Below, in pieces: positions 12,001 through 25,565 of a stretch of 64,000 bases of DNA. The notes below the pieces were generated by a model, which searched no databases, was not told where the DNA came from, and saw nothing but the letters and a program-made list of their open reading frames with translations. A program made the translations under genes and the position numbers. Positions within the stretch are counted from its first letter, which is position 1, and the number at the start of each line of letters is the position of its first letter. Origin of the DNA: Ceratothoa steindachneri (Eukaryota; Arthropoda; Malacostraca; Isopoda; Cymothoidae); contig OZ018329.1 in the NCBI GenBank assembly GCA_963969495.1, positions 145,323,521 through 145,387,520 on the forward strand, written 5' to 3'.

Positions 12001-13988
12001 GTAATGCCCTCGTTTGTTGTCCATTGAATTAAAAAAGGTCATCCTAAAACACGAAGAAGATTGTTCAAATTTGCAGGTATTAGTTCTCTGTGGTACGAAT
12101 CCATTTCAAAGGCATATTTGGCATTGAATATGCCCTACCTGCCCCAATAACTATTGTTAATAAAACTCTGTCCTTCTCATCCACGAACTCTTTCGCTGCC
12201 TTTCTTCTTAGAAGAGACTACTTGTATCGTTCAGAGCAGGGAGAGTGAGCAACTCTATAGAAACTCTCTATCATCCACATTTAAGGTAAATCTCCTAATG
12301 AGCTGTGGGGTTCGAAGGGCACGCAATTTTCTTTATATCAGCTACAGTAGTGTTTTACAGGGTACAATTTTCGCACTCTCTCGAGTTCTAAGATCGAAGC
12401 AAAGTTGCCGTTTGTAATTTAATTCATTTTTCTTTTCATTTTATTGTTAAAATATCAAGAATATTAAATAAAAATATTAAGAATATTGGACACCAATATA
12501 ACGAATATTGCCCCAATAATCAAGTATATTGACTAAAAATATAACTAATATTGCTTTAAACAGTTAGAAAATGACAAAAAAGAGTAAAGATATCCACTTA
12601 AAAAAATCAAAATATTGACTACTTTTGTACTAATTAGCACATTGTTACTTTGGGTATTAAAAATTAAGTTAGCTATAAGGCGGCTCGTTGTCATGGATGA
12701 TTTAGAAAAATCAATGTTTGCCCCACATGGCTATTAGAGTTTATGTTGCACAACAGCCCTCGCCTTTTCCTACATGAGCCTTTCCGTGAGATTGATGTAA
12801 CTTCTGGCCGAGCTTACTCCTGCTGCTTAAGCGAGCGATAGAACGAGTCGAACATTCTCTTTGCCTCGCCAGATAAAAGCTCTCATAACCTCCTTTCTCT
12901 TTCTGCCGGAACTAAACTCGCTTGGGAACAAAATTCTTCTCTGAAGAGGGGAGATGCCAGACTCACATAACTGAGAGAGGAATAATACCATATTGTAGAG
13001 AGAAATCTTTTGTATTCAGAGCAGTTTAGATGTCAGAGTTCATCCATTAGCTACACGCCGGAAGAATATGCTGCATCTGACACATTCCTTCTAGTTTTGA
13101 ACCATTTTAATCGTCATCTATATTCAAATATATATGTGCTCCATTTACCTAGGGAGCGTTAATAAAATTTGAGAAATTATTATTAATGAAATATGTAAAG
13201 CAAATAAACAACTAGAGTAAATTAAATACAATAAAAGGTGACTAATTTCATGACAGACCCGCCTCCAGCATTTTATTACGACCTTTTAAGTTATAATCTA
13301 TATATATATCTGTACACTTAAAATGATCACCCTAGGTGAATTTAAAATATAACTGTATATGTGTGTATAAGTCTATATATACATACTTCACCCTTACTAA
13401 GAAGCCAAAGGATTTCAGTCCCCTAAAACCATTGTTTACTTTAAATGACGCACTATTTAGAAGCAAGTCGTACGAGTCACCCCCTCCCTTTACAAAAATT
13501 CGTCTTTTAATTTCCTGTGGTCATGTCTTGCCCTCCACCTGCTGAATAAGAAGTTCGCTTAGATTGAATGCCCTCTTCTTTGAAGGCACGTTTCCCTGTG
13601 ATGGTTTATCCAACCCTTTTCTCCGATCTATCCAACTAGCTAAGAGATTTCCTCCCACTAATGTTCACATCCGTTCTAAGAACCATATCAACGAATCCTC
13701 TCTGATTCTTTTTTTACTCTCAATGTGCGAATGGCTCCGGTCTAAAGAAAAGGCTCGTGCACCAACCTAATAGGTTTTAGTTGGCTTTTCCATTTTGACG
13801 TTCTCCTAGCGCAGGCGCAGTAAAATTCAATTAGAAAAAAGTCCCTTTGTAATAAAAAGTATAACTTTATTTTGGCTCCAAATAGTTCCAGAATTGTCAT
13901 ATATATATAAATAGGACATTGTTGTAAACCACCTAGTAGTACTTTGATATCGGTTCTTTCGAAAGCTGTAAATTTGTCTAAGGAGTTC
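9100..13988. other. long unassigned AT-rich interval
   Basis: ORFs of 60-104 codons occur (for example 10281-10595 and 12154-12417, plus). None shows a domain, signal peptide or exon-like context that I can defend. Short duplicated A/T motifs around 12450-12560 look like low-complexity decay. Confidence 0.4.
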
Positions 13989-13996
13989 AGCTAAAG

Positions 13997-14532
13997 CAGT
14001 GGCGGATCCATGATGAAAATTTGGGAGGGGAATAACCGGAATTCGTCCCTCTGAGTAGTCTGAGAAAAGAGAGTTGGTAATTATTAATGGTTATCCAATG
14101 GCAGACCTTCTCAACGTTCAGCGTTTCAAAACCTTTGATAGAGTGAAGGAAACTTGTTTACAGTTTTTTTTATTAAAAGCTGACTGGCATCTGAGACAGA
14201 TTCAGAAGATGGCTGATCGTTAGGATAAGATCGTAGAAAGTGATGGGCTTTATTTTGAAGAATAAATGTTGGTGTTGCTCCGAAAATTTTGTTAGTTTTC
14301 TTTTCGCTTCCTAAGTGAGTCAGGACTTTCTGGTCGACGATATATTTATACATGTTTCATATAAGGTACCTTCGATCGCCAGGGTTTAAAAAACTTTTCT
14401 ATATATTCTATATTAGTACATAACTCTTTCTGAATAGCAGAATACAAGTATGGCTTAAAAAAAGAATATAAGCGTAAAGGGGTTTGAAATTGGGGGCTTC
14501 ATCCCCCTAACCCCCCGCTGAATCTGCGCCTG
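13997..14532. mobile_element. hAT-like nonautonomous element (MITE)
   Basis: The left end starts CAGTGGCGGATCCATG. The right end, read inward, starts CAGGCGCAGATTCAGCG, an imperfect inverted match of the CAGNGGCG type common at hAT ends. The 8 bases outside the left end are AGCTAAAG (13989-13996). Those outside the right end are AGCTGAAG (14533-14540). That gives an 8-bp target duplication with one mismatch, the length expected for hAT. The inside has no transposase. A 75-codon minus ORF (14353-14126) is not recognisable. Confidence 0.8.
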
Positions 14533-14540
14533 AGCTGAAG

Positions 14541-16645
14541 TAATAATTAAAACATAAAAAAGAACCACTCTGTTTGGTTCCTATCCTTTGGTCGGAAACT
14601 CTTCAGGTAATGCAGAGTTCCTACTGCTTGACTGTCTGCCGTGGCCACAACAAGGTCAAAGTGAACACCCAAACAATTCCCTCATCTATTAATGGTCGAG
14701 AACCTCTCCGCGAAGTCGATTTCACATCCAAGCCATTTCACCAGCAAGCTTTACATTCGCATTTCCTAACCCCATCGAACTTTCCATACAATTCATTTCA
14801 CTTTGCCTTTTCACAAACTTTAACCTTAAGGTGAAAGGCATAAATAGCAATTTGAATTTGATTAGTGTTTTCTCGTTGCCTAAGGTGAAACGTATAAATT
14901 CAGTGCATTCAAAGCGATTTAAACACAGTAGCAATTCTCAATGAATGCAGTCCATCTTTTTATTTTCTATTATGTTTCGCAGCTTTATTTAATATCGATC
15001 AATTAATTTTTTTTCGTAATAAAACACAAAATCCAATCTCTTTTCTTGCAATATTCCAGAGTAAAAGAGTATATATATACATTAATGGTCCTCAAATTTC
15101 ACTCGGAGCCGGAATCAAAGCAAATAGATCCTCCTGCCATATATTTTAGTGCCAGTGATGGCTATAAATTTAGTGTCCTGAATATTGCATATTTGATGTC
15201 CAGAATCAGACACAATTTCACCAAATACGTCAACTCTTTCTTATCCCTGACTGACTCACTTAGTAAAGTAATTAACATGGTGAACAGATAATAGAATAAA
15301 AGGTATGTGAGAAATGAACTTTTATTTCAACATTGGAATCAGGTACTGAACTTGAAATAGAAATTCAGTTCGTATATTTCAATTTTTAATCAGTGACTGA
15401 TTGACTTAAATTGAAATTTGTTTAGCTCGTTGCCAGACTTACTGACTTGACTTCAGCCTGACTATGGTAACCTAATATAGCTGTGCAGTCAAGACAAAAC
15501 GCTTCAAAGCCTTCAAGATCTTCCGAGTATCCTAAGATTCCAGAACTTTTCATCTAATACCAGTTATATTGTCAGAATCAAAATAATGTTTTAATTAAAA
15601 GCAAAAATATATGGAAATATTAGGTGCGAATATATTGGTAAATGAGTTAATTGCACTTGATTCATACAATTTTGCGAATCAATTATTCGAAATTTGATCC
15701 GAATCTTTTTCCATAATTCCTAAAAATCCAGAAATAAAAATATTCTACCCATTTTTATTAAAAATTGCTAAATAGATTTCTTAAGACAAGATGACTTTAA
15801 TAGATGCTTTTCATAAGAATAAGAATAAAGATACATTTTAAAGGATAAATGAAGAATAAAAATGACTAAATTTTTTAGTGGAGGATATTTTGCGTTCATT
15901 CACCAAGGGAAGGAATAGGGCAAAAGTCGACGTTAATCTCTAAAACCTTTTTTCCCCGATGCCGCTGTTGGATTATACGGATTTTACTTAATCAATCCTT
16001 GAAAAAAATCCTTAATTTATCGAGTATAAACTGCCCCTAGAAATCGAGGATCATTATTACCCTTCCTATGGAAAGAATAAAAAAAACCAGCAAGTGCATC
16101 TCAGGTCAAGAAAATGGTGAAATTAGGATAAGTAAAAATGCATGGCCGACGCTGACTCCAACTAGATTAGGATAGGAATCTGGATGGGGTGCAACTCTCC
16201 TGCCACCACACTCATGTGTGGAAGATCTTCTGCACAGATCAAGTGATGAATGAAAAGATGACAAACAAAAGACGAGGCTAAGAAAATCGTAAACATGAGT
16301 GAAATGAAACGAGAAGAAGGAGGAATGAAAATAAAAACGGGAATTGGAGAAAATATGCAATGAGAATCGAGTAGCAAAATTCTTTGACACTGAAGAGGGT
16401 GGCAGTTGGGTGGGACCCGAATGGTCCTGGACAAATTCATAAAGGACGAGGGTATCAGGATATAGAGTTTAAGTAGCCTTTTAAGAGATTACAAGAACTA
16501 ATAAAACCACAAGCCACCAACCACAAGGGCCTCCAAAGGATGGAGGACCAATTGAACGCTACAGAGACGAGTTTGGAATTGAGGATCGGAGCAACTTTCG
16601 AGCGAGAAATGAAAATCGCGTCGAGAAATGACGACGCCCCAAGTG
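14541..16645. other. unassigned sequence
   Basis: ORFs of 60-94 codons on both strands near 14574-15291 and 16106-16719 have no recognised homology. Confidence 0.4.
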
Positions 16646-16652
16646 TAAATCT

Positions 16653-18177
16653 CAGTCGTGGCCAAAAGTTTTGACACTACCATACTTTTCCATAGACGAA
16701 AATTAATGGAACGAATCAAACGTTGCAGTTTGTTTTAGTATGTTCGTATTGTAATTTGAAGGGGAAATAGACAAAAATTTAGAGCGCAAACATATTTTAT
16801 CAATAGGGTGAAATGATGCGAGCAGTTAATATTCGCAATGGTGTCCCTTGTTCTTTAGTAGTGTTTCAATTCGTTTTGGCATGCTAGAGACCAAATTTGT
16901 AATGGTATCTTGACTACGAATGCTCCACTTTCGTTCAATAGGCACCTCCACCGCTCACAATTGAATGGCTTTTGTTTATTAAAGCTATTTTGGTTATCGG
17001 TCCCAAATTATCTCTTGAGTTCAAATCGGGCGAATTTGCGAGCCAAGTTCACAAAAGTTCGATGTTATTTTTCAGCCAAAAACTTCGTTATTGCTTTTGC
17101 TTTTGCTGTTTCCTTTTGTTGCAAAAGACAGTTATTATCTTCATATTGGTTCTGAACTGTGGGAAAAATGTGCTAATGAAGCAGGGTTTGGTACTATTTT
17201 GATTTAATATCAGTTTTCTTTTGCAGAATTATTAGTAGCCCTCAGTTCCCTCAGATGAGAGCAGCCCCAGACATGGAAAGTGCTCCATGAAAACAACACT
17301 GGACTCGTGAAAGCGCTACCCTTCATTACTTCTTCTAACGAAGGATAATCCTAAAGCTCCAAACAAGCGGAAAGAAACTTCATCAGTAAATATCACTTCG
17401 CTTCAGTCTCCAGCATTCCATTCTTTTTATTTCGTATAAAAGTGGAGCCTATCCGTAAAGTTCTCCTTGGTAAGATTTAGCTTTTTCGCATTCATTCTCG
17501 ACTAAACATCTTTGTCAAAGTTTCTCTCTTTCACTCTATGCACAGAAATGTTCTCACTTGCTTCTTTGCTTTCGTGCCTAAGCTTGCCAGTGGAAGCAAG
17601 CCAACTTACTTTGAGCTAGGCCCTTTCCAGGAGGCGATCTTGGCGTTCATTTTAAGCTATTGGTCTTCCAGAATACTCCTCCACAAGAGATTAACCAGTC
17701 TTTTAAAAGTCATTGATGATCTCACGTATGATGCTGTTTGATAACATTAACTTAACAACTATAAACTTGCATTTGAGATCACTTTAGTGCAGAGAAACAT
17801 TGGTTGCACTTCTTTCTTTGGAAATAACCATTTTTGGAATTGAAAAAGAATGAAACTTTTATTTGGTGAAAATATATTATAAAATAGATTAGAATTACAC
17901 AATATCATTCATTCAACCCTTATTTGTCATCATTTCACCACTTTAATTGAATAGCAAAGCTCCAGAGACTGAAACTCACCTCCTACAAGAACGGGACCAG
18001 AGCGCGATGTGGATAGATTGGAGGAATGCAGTTTTTCTTATTATTTTTGATATGTTGACTTCTTAAGAAACCTGAAATAATGTAAATGTTAGAATAATTA
18101 TTCCTATCATTTAAATTTTGTAAACGAATGAAAAAAAGAAAATATATAATGATTTTTAAAATTTAAGGCATGATAGT
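16653..18177 (-). mobile_element. Tc1-like element, copy A
   Basis: The left end reads CAGTCGTGGCCAAAAGTTTT, a typical Tc1 terminus. The right end, near 18177, is a worn inverted match (ACTATCATGCCTTAAATTTT read inward). The body aligns along its length with copy B at 20650-22079. The shared blocks include the left subterminal region, the transposase tail (16800-16980 here, 20790-20950 there) and the right subterminal region (17930-18030 here, 21830-21930 there). The transposase would read on the minus strand and is ruined by stops. I see only its C-terminal end (…SSMPKRI-type) with any clarity. Confidence 0.72.
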
Positions 18178-18179
18178 TA

Positions 18180-20645
18180 AGCTACATTTGGGGTAATGGC
18201 AGTCCTGTTTAATCCCTTGGGCATGAAAGCTGCTGGTCAGGAGACTTCTTTTAATAATCACAATATTATAACGAAGTCATCTGAGGAGGAAGCTTAAATT
18301 GACAGGTATCTAGGGATAAATAGGGGAGTTTTGTGTGAGTTTTGAGATTTTTCTTACATTTAAGTCGATTTGAGGGCGATTGATGGCTAAATTATGGTCT
18401 GGGGTTTTCTGTGCTGGAAGTTGTTGAAATGTTAATAAATCTGATTAGATCTAAATATGGCTGCAATCATAAATTCTTAGCTTTGTTCGTACCTGTGTAT
18501 CCATCTGTAAATTAGATTTCTCTCCTTTTTTTCTATAGGATTCATTCAACTTCGTACTTTTTAATGTCTATAGTCTTCGTAAGAACTTATTCTTACATAT
18601 AATAAATTTCCTTTGCATAAATATTCAAGTCTGATGAGGTGAATTACTGAAATCGTCCATCCATAGCTCTTTTCAGTAGTCAAATTTTCTCTTTATCTAC
18701 TCTGTTCTACATTTGTCTATTCTTCTCTCTACTCTGTCTCTACTGAGCAAAAATGGCCTTATTTGTTACTTCAATTGCCTTTAATTCCTCTGTCTCACTT
18801 TGTGGAATTCAAAGATCGTTTGAATAAATAGGAAACGTCTTCAACTCATTCGTTTCCATTGTCTTCTCTGTTCCAATGCGAGATTGTCTCCCGTCTTACC
18901 ATGTGTGTACGTGTCCTCATCATTGAGTATATCTGTGTGTGCAGCTGACTCAAAACTTGCATGCATATTTTAATTGTGTAAGCACACAGGGTGGTGTGTC
19001 ATTTGAGAAATGACACAATTAAAGCGTAATTATTTAATTTCTTATGCGTGGCAAGTTGTGAATAATTTATCCCTTTGGCCGAAGTTCTACATAAATATCC
19101 AACTTCAAGATTCCAACTCCGATTTTTCACCCAAGCCCCGAAGCAGAGCCTACCTGCTGCAAGACGCTATTTCATATCCTCAGGATTGCTGTTTGTTGTT
19201 TCAAAAGTTACTTAGATTTTATTTATTCTTGTTATTTCTCTTCATTCATCCCATTTCTTCATCTATCTCCTATTCTTTCTTCTTTCTTTATTCCTTGAGC
19301 ATGTATTAATTGGCCTATATCACTTTTATTTGTGAATCACACAAATCAATTAAATCTCATAATATTTTGTGATCCAGATTCTGACAAGACCAACTGAAGC
19401 CTGGAAGAATTGGGTTGTAGATATCATACACGTAGGGGGAGATACTGATAAAGAAATGTAGGAAATATAGTCAAATCCTTTGATTCATTTAAAGAATGTA
19501 TCACTAACGAAATTCTAGAGTATAATATATGTGACGATCGCTAATATCTGGAAGCACATATCATTTAAATAAATGTTAGGCTTGATGATAGAACTTAAAA
19601 GAAGAACTTATAATATTCCTCGAAATTACTTTTATTTGAATTGCGGCGTCAAACGAGTTTAGACAGGAAAACATTGGATTTCTCCACTACAGGAATGAAT
19701 ATTATAACATGGCAAAGGTGTATATCGAAGACATTCTTTAAACTAATGGAATTGTGGTGGCATGAATTGGAAGAATACGAACTACTACACTATTATTTTA
19801 AATGAGCAGACACATGATTCGAATTTAGCAAAGACCATCGCCGTAACTATATTTAGAGAAAAGGTCGAGGCAATTTATTTCAATCTTAGGAGATAAAGCC
19901 ATCGGCATTGCGTGAAATAATTATATTATTGCAATAAATGAAATTTGGTTATTTTTTTAATGAGATTTTAAGTGATAAAAGAAGTTGATTATATTATTTA
20001 GTATCATAAAAAAGAAAATGTTAAGTTTTAAGTATCAAGGTAAAAATTCATTAGCCATTATAATAAAATGTAGAAATTCTTATGTTCTCGTTATCAAGAG
20101 CTGCAGCTATTTATAAAGGACGTACGACGGAGGGGAGGGGGGTATATTCTGTTCCTGTACCGATTGTCCGGAGTAGCAGTGCTTATTTTGTCACGACGTT
20201 TTGTCGTTGGTGATTTAATTCTGCGACAAATTTAATGCACGTGTTTGTGCATTGTATTTATTCGACAGGTTTACATTGTATTTAATGTGACCCTTTTGTG
20301 CACCGTATTTATTTAATACAATTAAATCCTTCCTTGTATTATTATACACTCGTAGATATCTAAGCACCTTCCTGTGGACCTATTTATGTCTTGTTTTGGG
20401 GCTGAAGGAACTTAGTTCCTCGATTTGCCTTTACAGGTTGCTATTATTGACATGGCAAATTTGGTTCCCTATTCTCACATGGTAAAATTAGTTTCCCTAT
20501 TTTTAATAGGACACATAATTATTATCAGATTGTTACAAAAAACATTTAGGTGAAATGTAGTGTAAAGTTTGGGAGAGTCCTCCCAATTAATTACATTAGC
20601 ATACCACTCTATTCGACCCTATGGAGCACTATTCTTTTCCACGAT
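18180..20645. other. unassigned sequence
   Basis: A 99-codon plus-strand ORF (19010-19309) has a hydrophobic end rich in L, F and S. No homology recognised. Confidence 0.4.
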
Positions 20646-20649
20646 TATA

Positions 20650-22079
20650 CAGTCATGGGTCAAAGTTATGAGAGGACTTTATTTTTCCAAATTAGAAAAG
20701 TGATCAGACTAATCAAACATTGCAGTTTGTTTTACTATGTTTATATCATAATGATAATGTGAACTAAACAAAAATTTAGATCCTAAAGGCATTTTATTGA
20801 TATAGACAGTCGAATGATGTCCGCAGTGAATACTCTCAATGATGTCTCTTGTTCTTCAGTACTGCTTCAGTTTGTTTGGGGATGCTGGAGAACAATTTGT
20901 GATGATAACCTGACTGATATTGGTCCATTTTTGTTCAATAAACCACCGCACTGATGACAAATTTATTTTCGACCAGAAATTAACTCTCATGTTTACATCT
21001 AGCGAATTCCCGGGCCAAGGTCCCAAAGGTTAGTTTTATTTTTTAGCCAAGAACTTTGTTATTTATTTTGCTTTGTGAGATGGTGCGCCATCATGCTAAA
21101 AATACAGGTCTCATCACAAAATTGGTCAAGAGGTATAAGAAAAGTGCTGATGAAACACGTCCTGGAGCCATCTTGAGTTCATGGCAGTGTTATTGGGCCA
21201 AATTGATAGTGCCTCAGTTCTCTCAGATGGGAACCTACCCCAGACATGGAAAGTGTCCGTATGCTTCACCGAGGAAACAACGCGGGACTTGGGAAAGCGC
21301 TTCCTTTTTCTTCTACTCATGAGGGATATCCTGAAACTTCAAACAAACAGAAGTAAGCTTCATCAGAGAATAAACTACACTTTGCCGAAGTCTTCAACAG
21401 TTCATTCTTTAGGTTCTTAAGCGTAAGGTTCTTTTGGTTAGATGAGGCTTCTTTGCATCCCTTCTCACTAGAGACATTTATCGAAACGTATCAGCCTAAC
21501 TGAGCAAGTTTTGGCAGTAGAATCAATCCGATTCTTGAACTGGGATGATTTGAAACACTTAAGCCTCCAGGAGACTTCTGTATCTCAGTGAATCTTGTCT
21601 TTTTAAATTAATTAATCATCCAAAAGATGTTGATCCTTGATGCAACACCCTTAGCAACTATTTCTCTGCTTTTCAGGACAATTTGCTGCAGATCAACAAA
21701 AGTTGAACGATTTTCCTGGGAAATAACTATTTCTAGACTTGAAAAAGATTCAAACATATATTCTTTAAAAAGATCTTACGAAATAGATTATAATTACACA
21801 CTATTATTCATTTAAACCATATTTGTCATCAATTTCCGCCTTAGATTGAATAGCAAAGCTACAGCGACTTAAACTCATCTCACAGGAACAAGACCATAGC
21901 GTGATTTTGGATTCAGCGAAGGAATACACTGTTTTTTTCTCATTATTTTTTAATTACTGTCTTGTTAATAAACCTGCAATAATTTAAATTTTAGATGAAA
22001 TATTCTTATCACGTATTATTTTAAAAAGGATGCAAAAAACAAAAATATTTATTAGCTACAAAACGTTTTGCCAATACTG
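20650..22079 (-). mobile_element. Tc1-like element, copy B
   Basis: Termini are CAGTcaTGGgtCAAAGTT on the left and, inverted on the right, CAGTATTGGCAAAACGTTTT. TA flanks both ends (20648-20649 and 22080-22081), the Tc1/mariner target duplication. The length of about 1.43 kb is normal for a Tc1 element. It is a paralogue of copy A and shares its tail with the fragment at 58.1 kb. Confidence 0.82.
20790..21320 (-). pseudogene. Tc1-like transposase relic in copy B
   Basis: On the minus strand, TDTFHVWGRFPSERTEALSI (about 21260-21200) matches the VMVWGCFSSEGTGAL block before the catalytic core. HDGAPSHKAK (about 21090) holds the second catalytic aspartate. The third motif is worn down near 21000. 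The tail RWFIEQKWTNISQVIITN, followed by PNKLKQY (about 20950-20870), matches the family's C-terminal helices. Stops break it repeatedly. Confidence 0.75.
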
Positions 22080-22081
22080 TA

Positions 22082-24775
22082 CAATGACAACTATGCTCAT
22101 TCCACCGCCATGAAAGAAACGGAGTCATCCACACATCCACGTTGTCGAATTGTAACTTTAGAAATTGTGAGTTATGGTGTAGAGGGTTAACATGCGTCTA
22201 ACTATGTCAAACATGCATACCAAGAAAGAACTGTCAGGCATTGAAAGTTTGCCATAGCTGACAAATTGTATGGCCAAATGTAGGAATCGATAGAGCTCTA
22301 ATTGCATTTGTTATCTTCTCTCTTTTCTACTCCTTTTTACCCATAATTTATTTTTTCCTTTAAAGTATTTTATTGCTTCTAAAATGGACAATTGAACTTA
22401 CTGCTCCACATTATTTAAAAATATCCACATTGATTCACATTTTAGCGCAATGTAACATAAAGGCTGTAACATTTAATCTAACTTAACTTGAAGTCGGTTA
22501 CGTTATGTTGACCTCTCCTCAAATATCCGCCATTAGTAGATGATTTCAAATGACGTAATTAACCTATCCCTCTTGAAATCTCTTTTATACTTTGCTTCCC
22601 ACTGGACCGAGGAATCAATCAGTTCAATGAATCTTTTCTTTTCTTTCTATTTTTTACATTTAATGTTTTCCTAACTTTTATAAAGGTACGATGGAAGCCG
22701 ATTTTCCTTTTCTTTCCAGGAATTCCACACACAAGCTCGCTGTCAAGTGTCTCGTTTTTTGATTCACAACATTGAGGAGTCTGATAACAAATATTTCTAA
22801 CGCAAAATAGCGATGGGAAAAGGAAAACTCCATTGGAAGAAGAAGTGCGAGGAAAGTTTCCATAATTAAATATCAGGTAAAAATATTTTGAGAACAATGA
22901 TAAGAAGATAGAAGAAAAGTTGAAGAATCACAAAAAGCAGGCAAAAATCTTGAAAAAATGCATATTTAGTTAGTTTTTATGCAGATAGCAGAGACAATCG
23001 TCCGTCTTTAGCCTTTTTTTGAAATATTAGCATAATTTCCCTACTAGGTGGGACTTAAATAAGGAAGTTTCGGCTAACTCAATTGTCCATTCATGAAGGA
23101 AAATGATAATCTTTTCAAAATAGGGAGTTGGAAAGAGACTTTGATGGAAATAGGGAAAACACTTTATCTATGAGAATTCAACCAGAAATTCTTTAACTCT
23201 CTCTAGTAATTGTCGGTCACCGGGTTGACAGGTATTAATACATCTATCGATCTCTTCATTCAATCATTTTGCCCAACTATTCTTTGCACGTATCCATTCC
23301 ATTCTGATTCCGGCCGTCTTTCTTATTTCATTATCCAGCAGCAAAGTTATGAAGTAATAATCATCAACTCCCACCCCCATTGCTGGTGTCGATATTGGGG
23401 GTGGGTGGGAAAAGAGTGAATTTGGCATGAAGACGTCTTTACATTCAGGACGCCCTCTATCCAAATCAGAGACAATAAAAGAAACAAAGGAGCATTGATA
23501 TGCGTTCCACAAAGAACATGGATGACAACAAGGATTACATTACGACCATTTCTTACGCGCCGAATACAATCAGTAGACACACAAATCCAATTTCAATCTC
23601 AATTTTCCTATAACCCGTTTTGGGGATTAAGAAGGGGAGGTGTACAGAGCCCTGCCTGAGGGCTTGACCAAATGTTTAATATTTTAACAGCCCAGTGATT
23701 AATCAGCACGAAATCGTTATAATTAGCGCCATGTATTTTAAAGCTCAGTATCACTTATTATAGTGAGAAGTCTAAAAGCGAAATGAGCTGAACATTTACT
23801 GTCTAGAGCAAGGTTTCAACCTTCTTCATACAATCATTCTCTTTCCATTATTTTTAAAGCAATCGCCCAATACTGTTGCACCCACTCACAAAAATATATT
23901 TTAAAAGAAGTGGCTTAAAACTGAAAGGCCAGAGAACTTTAAGTATGATTAAGCTGAAAACTGGTTTTGAAATTGTGATTTTTCTTAAATTAATATAAGG
24001 ATAATTTAATTACGTTCTTGTTTTACTGCTTGGTTTCTAATATTTGGAGTTAAATTTCTAAGTTTTCGCATTATGTCTCCTCACTTGCAGATATTAATTC
24101 AATTTCCTTCTTTGTCACAATTTTATTGACTGCACTAAATCCACAATCAGCCAAGTAGAAAGCATAACAGTGTTTTGGCTATTTGAGACCCAATGTTCGG
24201 ATACAGCTGTTATTCCCACCTCTTTTAAATTTGTTCTTCCCTTCCTAATTGCATTTTCATTCAATAAACTCTTCTTGTATATTTTCATTAACGGAATTTA
24301 TTGTTGAACTTCGAATGAAATAATTCTAAAAATCGCAAAAGAATTTCTTATCAATTTCAATAAATATTCTGCGCTTTTTTACTAGCTTCGTTTCCAAGAT
24401 GTTTCATTACTTCTGTTAACTCAGCCATGTTATTAAAATGCTTCTTTTTATATTGATTTGAAACCCTCGTTAGTTTTCATTAAAAGCCCTCAAACACGCT
24501 TGCAATCGAGCAGCGTGCATTAAATAGTTTGGGGTTTCTTCGTTGTAAAAAGAGAGATAATAGGAATATTAAAAAATATGGGTTGTTTTGGGGGTAGAGT
24601 GGACTTAATGTGTGTAATTCGTGGGTGATTATAGTTGTAGTAAAAGTGGAAATGATCTTGTTTCGGAGCATAGAGTGGGGTTTGTAAATATGGAGAGATT
24701 ACAGTGTACGTAGTTGGTTTTCGGTGTTTGACTTATCTTTAATTGAAAAATGACTTAAGTTGGGTTTATGGTGTT
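22082..24775. other. unassigned sequence
   Basis: No gene recognised. A small GC-rich hairpin (cccaccccca at 23370-23379 with tgggggtggg at 23396-23405) is the only structure noted. ORFs near 22619-22897 and 23210-23580 are short and overlap on both strands. Confidence 0.4.
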
Positions 24776-24779
24776 GATG

Positions 24780-24987
24780 TCTGTTTTCGTAATGTATTTA
24801 GGTAGGGGAGAATTCAGGGGAAGTGAGTGGGGCTCCAGTTCTATCGCTGATACCTAAATGTGCCCAAATACGGGTATGTAGTGTACGCTATTGTCATATC
24901 CTCGAGAATGGATTCCTACCCGAAACGTCGGTACAGGGAAGTTAAAATATAATAATGAACATCCTAAATTTAGCCTGATTATTTGTC
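24780..24987 (+). mobile_element. PLE-type 3' end segment
   Basis: The string ctcgagaatggattc, a short loop, then cccgaaacgtcgg lies at about 24902-24932. It has the CUGA-like strand, short stem and GAAAC pattern found at hammerhead-bearing PLE ends. It runs directly into the (TA)n tract at 24988. The left limit is a guess. Confidence 0.45.

Positions 24988-25068
<81 letters not shown>
24988..25068. repeat. (TA)n microsatellite
   Basis: About 81 bases of uninterrupted AT, with PLE-type ends pointing at it from both sides. Confidence 0.97.
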
Positions 25069-25071
<3 letters not shown>

Positions 25072-25260
25072 TGCAATGTCCCGCAGGAAAAAATGAAAAG
25101 GTGTTTCCGAGTACTTTCGAACTTTATTAAGTTCCTTATCAAGGATAACTACAAGAAATAGTATTATATTAGAGGTATATATACGAAAGAAAAGTATGAA
25201 AGACCGCCTCAAAAACAAGAAATCACCAATGAGGAAGAGGGAAGGGGGAAGGTAAAAAAA
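25069..25260 (-). mobile_element. PLE-type 3' end segment, minus strand
   Basis: Read on the minus strand it has ccttgataaggaac, a loop, then gttcgaaagtactcgg (about 25145-25097). It then reaches the (TA)n tract. The core is nearly the same as the one at 2455-2495, so the two belong to one end family, different from the body that follows. Confidence 0.55.
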
Positions 25261-25302
25261 CACATTAAGAATTACAAGAAGCTTCTTGTAATTCTTAATG
25301 TG
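25261..25302. repeat. 42-bp perfect palindrome at an inversion junction
   Basis: Two 21-base arms, cacattaagaattacaagaag and its exact complement, meet with no spacer at 25281/25282. The right arm continues into an inverted piece of PLE coding sequence. The left arm does not continue. Confidence 0.95.
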
Positions 25303-25565
25303 TCCTTAGTTAAATTTGGGTGGTTGTATTTAATACAAAATGATTTTTTAATGCGGAGAGATGAAGTAGATTTAGCAAATTTTAAGACAGAAAAATCAAT
25401 TAAGGGCACGTCTGTTTTACAATCAATAGCATGTTTTTTGATGGAAGAAAACTCTTTGTTACTTAATGTTTTACCGGTTCTATGGCTAATTCCCATGTGA
25501 GAACAAAAACGTGACTGAGGAGTAGGTACTGTGCTTCCTATATAGGTCCCCAACTTACAGCTAGG
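25303..25565 (-). pseudogene. inverted GIY-YIG fragment of the PLE (partial terminal repeat)
   Basis: On the minus strand it encodes TYIGSTVPTPQSRFCSH and then GISHRTGKTLSNKEF, the end of the GIY-YIG endonuclease domain and what follows it. It is an inverted copy of 27,170-27,430 with high identity. PLEs are known to carry pseudo-LTRs that may be direct or inverted, and this fits an inverted partial one at the 5' side. Unlike the main copy it keeps the YIG triplet. Confidence 0.85.

Noticed and set aside
23369..23405. G-quadruplex or regulatory hairpin
   Set aside because: Only a 10-bp stem and three G runs; isolated, with no gene nearby.
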